DNA of 9,695 bases from JACCXG01 sp963785755 (GTDB lineage Bacteria; Acidobacteriota; Vicinamibacteria; Vicinamibacterales; 2-12-FULL-66-21): assembly GCA_963785755.1 (NCBI GenBank), contig CAWAXG010000027.1, forward strand, positions 1 through 9,695. The letters are read 5' to 3'. A program made the translations under genes and the position numbers. Under the pieces are notes generated by a model. The model searched no databases. It saw only the letters and a program-made list of their open reading frames with translations, and had not been told where the DNA came from. This document shows positions 1-6,262 of this stretch, in pieces. Positions within the stretch are counted from its first letter, which is position 1; each line of letters starts with the position of its first letter.

Positions 1-59
1 ATTGTCACACGCTGACGTCACGGCAACGGCCGTGGGAGCTTCACCGAGCCGCTTGCTCA

Positions 60-216
60 CACGGGGTCGATGGCGTCCACGTCTCCGAGCCTGACGGCGC
101 GATAGTCCGGCGAGAAGCACAGGCCGTTCGGCTTCCGGATCTCGTCGGTGGGCTTCGTGAGCCGGCCGCCCTTGGCGCCGATGTGGTACACGCAGGAGAG
201 TCGATTGAATCGACAT
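60..216 (-). pseudogene. Remnant of SMP-30/gluconolactonase-like protein
   Basis: Reading the minus strand leftwards from about 216, a short open stretch of about 50 codons ends at a TGA at 60-62. It contains the string KPNGLCFSPDY (about 114-146), preceded by a VYHIGAKGGRLTK-like strand. This matches the calcium-binding core of SMP-30/gluconolactonase/LRE propellers, where an RPNGL.FSPD motif follows a VYRID-type strand. Homology appears to stop just after SPDY, and a stop codon lies upstream in frame at about 217-219, so only a fragment of a normally ~300-residue enzyme is left. Another frame upstream (a ..SPA string at about 195-203) could join on with one missing base, so a sequencing indel at the window edge is an alternative to true decay. 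If functional, the parent family hydrolyses sugar lactones. The family call rests on one motif block, so confidence is moderate. Confidence 0.42.
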
Positions 217-308
217 ACTGTTCAACCGATGTCAGCCATCACTGGCACACCGCGACTACGCTTCCAGCAGCCCGGGCGTGGCTCCGGGTCGCCGGCCAGC
301 GCGCCGAT
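217..308. other. Short non-coding gap downstream of the kinase
   Basis: No convincing gene, RNA or strong hairpin is visible between the gluconolactonase remnant and the kinase stop codon. A short CCCGG/CCGGG inverted pair with an 8-nt loop lies at about 270-287, but it has no T-tract on the minus-strand side, so I do not call it a terminator. Confidence 0.3.
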
Positions 309-3002
309 CTATTTCGCCGGCACGAGTCGCTTCAGATCTTCGAACCAGTTCTCAACGACGAGGATAGTCGGCGCGGACGATTGGTCAAGTGCGACGTGCT
401 TGATCATCAGGAAGCGGCGTCCGTCGCGCGAGATGTCAAACGTGCGGCCAAATGCTTCTCCGTAGCCGAAATAATACCGTCCGGCGCCGAACAGCTTCGC
501 AGGCGTTTCGGCAGCCCGGCCGGATCCACGTTCAATCGCGACCCGCATCACCGCGCCGGTGAGATCGCGGTAGAACACTTCCCTGCTGTCTGGACCCCAG
601 AGCGGTTGAAAGCCGCCACCGGCGGAGACCTGCGAGGGCCCGCCGTTCGCGTCGCCGAACGGCCGCACCCAGATCTCGGCGCGTCCCGAGTCGTTGGACT
701 GATACGCGAGCCACCGGCCGTCGGGCGACACCTCGCCGTTCTGTTCGCTGGAGGACGTTTTCACCAGCGGTTCGATACGATGGTCTTGTCCGAGTGCCAG
801 CCGGCTGATCTCGAAGGCCTGCGGTTCGCCGTCACGAAAAATCAGCCAGGTGCCATCTGGCGACACACTGGTTGGAGCCTTGTCGGCAGTCGACGTATTT
901 CTGGTCAGCTGTTCCGGAACTCCGGTCCCGTCGCTGGCCTGCGAAAATATGTTCCTCGATTCCGTGCGGGCCGAAGAGAACAGCAGCCGTCTGCCATCCT
1001 GGGTCCATACCGGAAATCGATCCGGTGATGGGTCGAACGTGAATCGCGTGAGCGTGCGGCGCGCAAATTCCCAGATCCAGATGTCGCGCTCCTGATCCCG
1101 CACGTCGATCGCCACGCGCAGGCCATCGGGCGAGATCCTCAGGTACTGATACGCGCGGACTGGCGCCTGGATCGGCTCTTCCCGGCCCTCACGATCGATC
1201 CATGTCAGCGCCCGCGCCGGTTCCTGAAGGCCGCCCCGTACGTAGACCAAGGTGCCGTCCGACGCGACATCGAAATCGGCTGCGCCGTCCGGCCTCGTGA
1301 CCAGCTCCGACACGACCGGAACCGGCGCGCCGGAAACCTCGAGCCGTTTCAGATCAAAGGCCACTGCGCGAAGCGAACCGGCCGCGGCGTAGACCAGGTG
1401 GCCACTCGGCAGGTATCGAGGCGCGCTGCCGCCACGGAGGAGGATCTTCTGCGCGCCGGTCTCGAGATCGAGCACCGCGATGGCCGCGTTGTTGATACCG
1501 CCCGCCGCGGTAATTGTGAACAGCACCGCCTGGCCGCCTGGCAGAAACGCCGGCCACGCGTGGTCTTCCTCGCCGTTCTCGCGGTTGGGGCGCGTCAACA
1601 CGGTCGTCGCGCCACCGTTTTCGGAGATCTGTTCGAGACCGGTCGAGGCCGCCTCGGTCGCGAAGATGATGGTGCCGTTCCCGCCCCACGTGGCACCGAG
1701 CAGGGCCCGGGCGCCGAGGTTCAGCAGATTCTGGACGGCGCCGCCGTTGATCGCGGCCTTCCGCAAGACGAACTCGCCAACGAAACCGACCCATTGCCCG
1801 TCGGGTTTGATGAAGACGTTGCTGGGAAAATCCGCTCCCCCCAGCGGCACGGAATCGAGCTGGTCGAGAGCGCGGACGAATAACTGCCTGCCGTCGTTGC
1901 CAACGTAGACGACGTGGGCACCATCCGGCGAGATCGCGATGTCACGGCCGGCCACGAACAATGCGGAGGGCCCCGACGCCGCGATCGCCAGACGGGTCAC
2001 GCGGCGAGGGGTTGGACGCGTCTGAAGCCATACCGTCGCGCCGCCGGCGACTGCGGCCACGAACATCGCGGCAACACCCGCGGCGCTCACACCGCGTCGC
2101 CGCGCCGGTGCCATCGCCTTCGCGGCGTCGACGACCGGCACCGCGATTTGCGGCTCGTTCATGAGGAAGGTCGCGGTCGAGATGTCGGCAATCCGCCGCT
2201 GACGATCTTTCTCGAGACACCGCTGGACGAGCAGGCGGAGAGACGGCGGCGCCGCGGGCCCGAGCAGACTCCAATCAGGATCCGCGCCGAGCACCGCCGC
2301 AACCGTGTCGGACACGTTGTCCTTCCCGAACGCGGCCTTCCCGGTCAGCATCTCGAACAGCACGCACCCGAACGCCCAGATGTCCGAGCGTTTATCGACG
2401 GGCCGTCCGCGCGCCTGCTCGGGACTCATGTACACCGCCGTGCCGAGGATCACACCCGCCTCGGTCATGGCCGCGGCGGTGACCGTCGGCGAGAGAATCA
2501 CGTCCCGTGCGCCACCGGCCGGCTCCGTTCCTTTGGCCAGGCCAAAGTCGAGCACCTTCACCGTGCCGTCCGGGCGCATCTTGATGTTCGCCGGCTTCAG
2601 ATCGCGATGGATGATGCCGCGCTCGTGCGCGGCTTCGAGCGCCTCGGCAATCTGCTTCGCGATTGGCACCGCCTCATCGACCGGAATGGGTCCGCGCGCG
2701 AGGCGCTGTGCCAGATCCTCGCCGTCGACGAGCTCCATCACGAGGGCTTTGACGCCGCCGACGTCCTCCAGACCGTGGATGGCGGCGATGTGCGGATGGT
2801 TCAGCGAGGCGAGGACTTCCGCTTCGCGTTGGAAGCGCGCCAGCCGGTCGGGATCGGCCGCAACTGACGGCGGCAGGGTCTTGATGGCGACCTGACGTTT
2901 CAGCTTCGTGTCGGTCGCCCGATAGACCTGCCCCATCCCGCCTTCGCCGATCTGCGCCGTGATTTCGTAGACGCCGAGCCGTGTGCCGGGGGGCAGGGAC
3001 AA
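309..3002 (-). CDS. Transmembrane Ser/Thr protein kinase with C-terminal PD40/TolB-like propeller
   Basis: This is an 897-residue receptor-like eukaryotic-type kinase. The kinase domain is at about residues 12-280. The glycine loop is GEGGMG (19-24), the ATP-anchoring lysine is K41 in VAIK, and the likely helix-C glutamate is E60. The catalytic loop HRDLKPAN spans 132-139, DFG is 152-154, and the P+1/SPE segment lies around 191-195. All catalytic residues are present, so it should be active. A Ser/Thr-rich activation segment (about 170-185) may be autophosphorylated. An Arg-rich stop-transfer patch (301-303) precedes one hydrophobic segment (about 304-327). The remaining ~570 residues carry repeated PDG/SDG-type strands (for example ISPDG, VSPDG, WTQDG, ISRDG), typical of PD40/TolB-like beta-propellers, probably placed outside the membrane as a ligand or protein sensor. 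The start is TTG at 3000-3002, giving the family N-terminus (MSLPPGTRLGVYEI); the upstream ATG at 3040-3042 is out of frame. The gene is divergent from the phosphatase, and its substrates are unknown. Confidence 0.95.
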   Translation of the reverse strand: MSLPPGTRLGVYEITAQIGEGGMGQVYRATDTKLKRQVAIKTLPPSVAADPDRLARFQREAEVLASLNHPHIAAIHGLEDVGGVKALVMELVDGEDLAQRLARGPIPVDEAVPIAKQIAEALEAAHERGIIHRDLKPANIKMRPDGTVKVLDFGLAKGTEPAGGARDVILSPTVTAAAMTEAGVILGTAVYMSPEQARGRPVDKRSDIWAFGCVLFEMLTGKAAFGKDNVSDTVAAVLGADPDWSLLGPAAPPSLRLLVQRCLEKDRQRRIADISTATFLMNEPQIAVPVVDAAKAMAPARRRGVSAAGVAAMFVAAVAGGATVWLQTRPTPRRVTRLAIAASGPSALFVAGRDIAISPDGAHVVYVGNDGRQLFVRALDQLDSVPLGGADFPSNVFIKPDGQWVGFVGEFVLRKAAINGGAVQNLLNLGARALLGATWGGNGTIIFATEAASTGLEQISENGGATTVLTRPNRENGEEDHAWPAFLPGGQAVLFTITAAGGINNAAIAVLDLETGAQKILLRGGSAPRYLPSGHLVYAAAGSLRAVAFDLKRLEVSGAPVPVVSELVTRPDGAADFDVASDGTLVYVRGGLQEPARALTWIDREGREEPIQAPVRAYQYLRISPDGLRVAIDVRDQERDIWIWEFARRTLTRFTFDPSPDRFPVWTQDGRRLLFSSARTESRNIFSQASDGTGVPEQLTRNTSTADKAPTSVSPDGTWLIFRDGEPQAFEISRLALGQDHRIEPLVKTSSSEQNGEVSPDGRWLAYQSNDSGRAEIWVRPFGDANGGPSQVSAGGGFQPLWGPDSREVFYRDLTGAVMRVAIERGSGRAAETPAKLFGAGRYYFGYGEAFGRTFDISRDGRRFLMIKHVALDQSSAPTILVVENWFEDLKRLVPAK

Positions 3003-3012
3003 ATCGTCCTGG

Positions 3013-3018
3013 ATTATA
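3013..3018 (-). promoter_or_regulatory. Consensus -10 box (TATAAT) immediately upstream of the kinase
   Basis: The minus strand reads TATAAT exactly, with only 10 nt between it and the TTG start. Transcription would begin within a few bases of the start codon, giving a leaderless or nearly leaderless mRNA. No good -35 hexamer is seen at 17 nt (TGTCCG, 2 of 6 matches) and there is no extended -10 TG. A perfect TATAAT in this GC-rich setting is unlikely by chance but remains unproven. Confidence 0.4.
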
Positions 3019-3137
3019 CGAGCGGGGTCCTGAGCCGGACATGGAATTAGTCCGGAGTTCGCCGATCATTGACGCGGCAGGGTCAGCCGAGGCCTGATGA
3101 TCGGGGCCGCGTCGGGGGGGCGGCCGGGTGAGCTTGA

Positions 3138-3143
3138 TAGAAT
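3138..3143 (+). promoter_or_regulatory. Possible -10 box (TAGAAT) for the phosphatase gene
   Basis: TAGAAT matches the sigma-70 -10 consensus at 5 of 6 positions and would give a leader of about 50 nt before the ATG at 3203. The region expected to hold the -35 box is a G-run, so support is weak. It is the only AT-rich hexamer pointing towards this gene in the 200-nt divergent gap. Confidence 0.25.
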
Positions 3144-3193
3144 TACGAGTGCAGCCAGCGCGTCGAGGGTACTCCTCGGGAGCTGCATCTATC

Positions 3194-3197
3194 GAGG
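3194..3197 (+). promoter_or_regulatory. Ribosome binding site fixing the phosphatase start
   Basis: GAGG sits 5 nt before the ATG at 3203. This favours that ATG over the in-frame GTG at 3128, which has no such site and would put 25 extra residues in front of a clean signal peptide. Confidence 0.6.
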
Positions 3198-3202
3198 TCC
3201 CC

Positions 3203-4816
3203 ATGAAGAAGCTCGCCGCCGTCCTCGCCGCAGTTGTCCTGCTCGCAGGGGCTCCACCCGCGGCGCAGCGCCCGGACGGTCCGGACATTCGACTCATCCT
3301 CCTCGTCGCGGTCGATCAGTTTCGCTACGACTACGTGACGCGGTTTCGAACGGAGTACACGGGCGGCATCAAACGGCTCCTGGCCGACGGCGCCGTCTTC
3401 ACGGACGCCAATCTCGAGCACTATCCCACGGTGACCGCGATCGGCCACGCCACCATGCTCTCCGGCGCCACGCCATCGGTCAGCGGCATCATCGGCAACG
3501 ACTGGTTCGATCGGGAGTCCGGCGCGACCGTGACGAGTGTGTCGGATCATGGCGTGAAGCCCATCGGGTCATCCAAGGAGGCGGCGTCGCCCCACCGACT
3601 TCTGGTGAGCACGATTGGCGACGAATTGAAGATGGCCTCCCGGGCAGCAAAGGGTGCCGCCCAAGCGCCTCGCGTGTTCGGCGTGTCGTTGAAGGATCGA
3701 TCGGCAATCCTGCCAGTCGGCCGCGGTGCAGATGCCGCCTATTGGTGGGACACGACGAGCGGGAACTTCGTGACGAGCACGTATTATCTGGCTGAGGCCC
3801 CTCAGTGGGTGCGCGACTTCAACGCCCGCAAGCCGGCGGATACCCATGCCGGCGCGTCATGGAACGCGCTTTCGATGCCGTCGGTTTCCCTGCGGAAGCT
3901 GCCGGTCGAACTTGGGGCTGACTTCTACACCGCCGTCTATGGCAGTCCATTCGGCAACGAACTGCTGCTCGACTTTGCCGGCGAGCTCCTGAGCCGTGAA
4001 CAGCTCGGTACGCGCGGCGCGACGGATCTGCTCTCCGTCAGTTTCTCCTCGAACGACTCGGTCGGGCACACCTATGGGCCCGATTCACCGCAGGTGCTCG
4101 ACATCGCCGTCAGAACGGACCAGGTCATCGGGCGCCTGCTGAATCTGGTCGACAAGACCATCGGTCTGCAGCACACCCTCGTGGCATTTACCACCGACCA
4201 CGGCGTTGCGCCCGTACCGGAATCGCTGCGGGATCGGGGCCTGCCAGGCGGCCGGATGACCACGAAGGAGTTGTTCGAGCCGATTCAGCAGGCCCTCACG
4301 ACCAGGTTCGGAGAAGGTAAATGGCTCATGGCGACGGCAGGCTCGTCGCCATATCTGAATTACGAGCTCATCGAAAGGCTTCAGCTCGACGCCGCTGACG
4401 TTCGCCGCGTCGCCGCGGCCGCGGCGATCAAGGTGCCCCACGTCGCGAGGGTGTACACGCGGGACCAGCTGCTTCGTGGCGAGGTTCAGGATGACCGGAT
4501 CGGCTCTCGCGTCCTGCGCGGCTTCAACGCACAACGGTCGGGAGACCTCGAGATCATCCTCGAGCCGTACTGGATGCGTCAGGCGCAAGGCACCACGCAT
4601 GGAACTCCGTACAACTACGACGCACACATCCCTCTAATCCTGATGGGCCGCCGCATCCTGCCCGGTGAATACTCAGATCATGTCGCGTTGAACGATCTCG
4701 CGCCGACGTTGGCGACACTCGCGGGAATCGAGATTCCGGCGGGGTCGTCGGGCCGGGTCCTGACCGAGGCGGTTCGTCCCGCTGTGACCGCGCCACCGCC
4801 ACGCCGCGGTCGATAG
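3203..4816 (+). CDS. Secreted PafA-like alkaline phosphatase (alkaline phosphatase superfamily)
   Basis: This 537-residue exported phosphomonoesterase resembles PafA, the calcium-insensitive, phosphate-irrepressible enzyme of Bacteroidota. Residues 1-21 form a signal peptide (MKK, a hydrophobic Ala/Leu/Val core, cleavage near PAA/QR). The two-zinc site appears complete: D38 in VAVDQF, nucleophile T78 in PTVTAIGH, D285 and H289 in SNDSVGH, D332 and H333 in TDHG, and H466 in GTTHG. Residues that distinguish PafA-type monoesterases from the related NPP diesterases are also present: N99 in GNDWF, and K164 and R166 in SLKDRSA, equivalent to the K162/R164 pair of PafA. The expected role is release of phosphate from organic phosphomonoesters in the periplasm or outside the cell. 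The gene stands alone, divergent from the kinase, and no PHO-box-like operator is evident. Reading frame and length look normal. The monoesterase assignment comes from residue matching by eye. Confidence 0.93.
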   Translation: MKKLAAVLAAVVLLAGAPPAAQRPDGPDIRLILLVAVDQFRYDYVTRFRTEYTGGIKRLLADGAVFTDANLEHYPTVTAIGHATMLSGATPSVSGIIGNDWFDRESGATVTSVSDHGVKPIGSSKEAASPHRLLVSTIGDELKMASRAAKGAAQAPRVFGVSLKDRSAILPVGRGADAAYWWDTTSGNFVTSTYYLAEAPQWVRDFNARKPADTHAGASWNALSMPSVSLRKLPVELGADFYTAVYGSPFGNELLLDFAGELLSREQLGTRGATDLLSVSFSSNDSVGHTYGPDSPQVLDIAVRTDQVIGRLLNLVDKTIGLQHTLVAFTTDHGVAPVPESLRDRGLPGGRMTTKELFEPIQQALTTRFGEGKWLMATAGSSPYLNYELIERLQLDAADVRRVAAAAAIKVPHVARVYTRDQLLRGEVQDDRIGSRVLRGFNAQRSGDLEIILEPYWMRQAQGTTHGTPYNYDAHIPLILMGRRILPGEYSDHVALNDLAPTLATLAGIEIPAGSSGRVLTEAVRPAVTAPPPRRGR

Positions 4817-4843
4817 CCCCAGCTCTGTGCTCGCGGCTCGCCC

Positions 4844-4980
4844 GCGGATCGCCGACTCGGGTCACGAGTCGCGGATTGACGCGGATGCTCGCGGATCGCT
4901 GACTCGGTCACGAGTCGCGGATTCACGCGGATGTCGCGGATCACTGACTTGGGCACGAGTCGCGGATGTCGCGGATCAAG
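4844..4980. repeat. Degenerate tandem repeat (~45 nt, three units) with a hairpin in each unit
   Basis: Three head-to-tail units start with GCGGATC at 4844, 4891 and 4936, of 47, 45 and 35 nt, followed by a partial fourth (GCGGATC at 4971). The third unit lacks about 10 nt near its end. Each unit has a GACTCG...CGAGTC inverted repeat with a 4-5 nt loop (4854-4870, 4901-4916, 4946-4961). In unit 3 the left arm is GACTTG, which still pairs through a G-U wobble in RNA. The hexamer GCGGAT recurs throughout. The array lies between two convergent genes just after the phosphatase stop, so it could act as a transcription-terminating or RNA-stabilising element like REP sequences; this role is inferred. 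Confidence 0.8.
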
Positions 4981-4991
4981 TGAATTCAAGT

Positions 4992-5068
4992 TGAACCCCT
5001 GAACTCCTGAACCTGAACCCTGAACCCTTGAACCACCTGAACTCCTGAACCTATGAACTCTTGAACCG
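4992..5068. repeat. Short-period tandem array based on TGAAC (10 copies, ~8-nt period)
   Basis: TGAAC occurs ten times, starting at 4992, 5000, 5008, 5014, 5021, 5029, 5038, 5046, 5054 and 5062, with spacings of 6-9 nt and mostly 8. Linkers are short pyrimidine strings such as CCC, TCC or CCT. On the minus strand it reads as GGTTCA-type repeats. It starts only about 12 nt after the hairpin array and ends 15 nt before the lactonase stop codon. It has no stem-loop of its own, does not resemble the neighbouring array, and is too short and irregular to be a CRISPR. Variation in copy number by slippage is likely. Confidence 0.85.
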
Positions 5069-5083
5069 ACGGAGATCCCGGGC

Positions 5084-6214
5084 CTACATGAAGATTATGC
5101 TGACCGGCGCGCCCACGCTCGCGAGATCCCCGATCGGTGACAGCGCGCCTGTCGCCTGATCGATCGCGAAGACGGCCAGCGTGTTCGAACGCTGGTTGGC
5201 CGCGATCAGCCAGCGGCCGGTGGGATCGATGGCGAAATTGCGCGGCGTCTGTCCACGCGTCGATTCGTGCTCGACGAAGGTCAGCGCGCCGTCGCCGCCG
5301 ACGCTGAACACCACGATGCTGTCGTGTCCGCGGTTCGAGCCATACACGAACCGGCCGCTGGGGTGCACCGCGATCTCCGCCGTCGAGCCGGTGGTTACCG
5401 CGGCAGGTCGCGTCGGCACGCTGCCGAGCGCGGTCAAGATGCCCGACTTCGCATTCCAGGCGAAGGTCGTGATGGTCGCCGCCTGCTCGCTGATCGTGAA
5501 CACCCAGCGCGCGTTCGGGTGGAACGCGAAATGCCGCGGTCCCGACTTCGGCGGCAGCGCCGTCGAGGCCGGATCGTTGGCCCTCAAGCCGCCGCTTTCG
5601 GCATCGTACCGATAGACGAGCATGCGGTTCAGGCCCTTGTCGGCGGTGACGAGAAAACGGTTGCTGGCATCGAATCCGACGGCGTGGCCGAGCGGCTTGG
5701 CTCCCGCAGCCTCGCCCGCAAGGCCATCGACGACCGCGGTCGGGGGCTGGAGCCGGCCGTCGCTCCCGACCGGGAACAGCGCGTAGTTGCCGCCGCCGTA
5801 GTTCGCGACCGCGAGGTGCCGTCCCGTTCGATCCAGGATGAGATGACATGGCCCGGCGCCCTTCGAGGGCTGAACGCTCAGCTCGGTGAGCTTCGCCGTC
5901 TCTCGATCCACGGCAAACGACGTGACGCTGCCGCCCGGCGCGTCCGCGTAGGTCTGCAGCTCGTTGACGGCGAACACGAACCGGCCGTCGCTGCTCGCGG
6001 TCAGGAAGCTGGGACTCGGGGTCTCGGCGACGAGGCCGATCGGCGTCAGCTGCCCCGAGGTGTCGTCGAACCGGAACGCGTAGATCCCCTTGCTCATCTC
6101 GCCGGTATACGTGCCGATGTAGACCACGCGTTGAAGACGCCTGAACGCGGATGCCGCCGGATCGATCGCCGCGGCGATCACGAGGAAGGTCAGGATGCAG
6201 GCGAGACGTCGCAT
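5084..6214 (-). CDS. Exported lactonase family protein (6-phosphogluconolactonase-like beta-propeller)
   Basis: This 376-residue protein belongs to the YbhE/COG2706 seven-bladed propeller family, whose characterised member hydrolyses 6-phosphogluconolactone. Residues 1-23 form a signal peptide (MRRL, hydrophobic core, AASA), so this copy is likely periplasmic and its real substrate may be a free sugar lactone or a related ester. Family signatures are VVYIGTYTG near the N-terminus, GAGPCHL followed by VANYGGGN, GPRHFAFHPNARWVF, AEIAVHPSGRFVYGSNRG and TPRNFAIDPTGRWLIAANQ. The usual PHAHS-type block is altered to a GHAVGFD sequence, a small departure near the expected active site. I chose the ATG at 6212-6214 because it gives the signal peptide and has GGAG at the right distance; the in-frame ATG at 6247 has neither. 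It follows the oxidoreductase by 48 nt and is probably its operon partner. No frameshift is seen. Confidence 0.9.
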   Translation of the reverse strand: MRRLACILTFLVIAAAIDPAASAFRRLQRVVYIGTYTGEMSKGIYAFRFDDTSGQLTPIGLVAETPSPSFLTASSDGRFVFAVNELQTYADAPGGSVTSFAVDRETAKLTELSVQPSKGAGPCHLILDRTGRHLAVANYGGGNYALFPVGSDGRLQPPTAVVDGLAGEAAGAKPLGHAVGFDASNRFLVTADKGLNRMLVYRYDAESGGLRANDPASTALPPKSGPRHFAFHPNARWVFTISEQAATITTFAWNAKSGILTALGSVPTRPAAVTTGSTAEIAVHPSGRFVYGSNRGHDSIVVFSVGGDGALTFVEHESTRGQTPRNFAIDPTGRWLIAANQRSNTLAVFAIDQATGALSPIGDLASVGAPVSIIFM

Positions 6215-6219
6215 GATTG

Positions 6220-6223
6220 CTCC
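6220..6223 (-). promoter_or_regulatory. Ribosome binding site fixing the lactonase start
   Basis: GGAG on the minus strand lies 5 nt upstream of the ATG at 6214. The alternative upstream ATG at 6247 has no purine-rich site before it. Confidence 0.6.
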
Positions 6224-6262
6224 GTGTGTGAGTGAGACCGTTGGCATGGTTGACGGATTCAG

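Noticed and set aside
183..1028. Long plus-strand open frame antisense to the kinase propeller
   Set aside because: It lies wholly opposite a well-supported gene, has an Arg/Gly-rich composition expected from the reverse of GC-rich codons, and matches no family.
1914..2867. 317-codon plus-strand open frame opposite the kinase domain
   Set aside because: The minus strand here encodes the full set of kinase catalytic motifs; this frame is rich in Arg and His with no recognisable domain.
3128..3202. GTG start at 3128 for the phosphatase
   Set aside because: It would add 25 residues ahead of an otherwise ideal signal peptide, and the ATG at 3203 has a GAGG site 5 nt upstream.
4844..5068. CRISPR array
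   Set aside because: Units are contiguous, with no unique spacers of constant length, and no cas gene is nearby.
5267..6235. 322-codon plus-strand open frame opposite the lactonase
   Set aside because: It is antisense to a gene with clear propeller motifs, and its own product is Arg-rich with no recognisable family.
6215..6247. Upstream ATG at 6247 for the lactonase
   Set aside because: It has no Shine-Dalgarno site and would bury the signal peptide 11 residues in; the GGAG site points to 6214.
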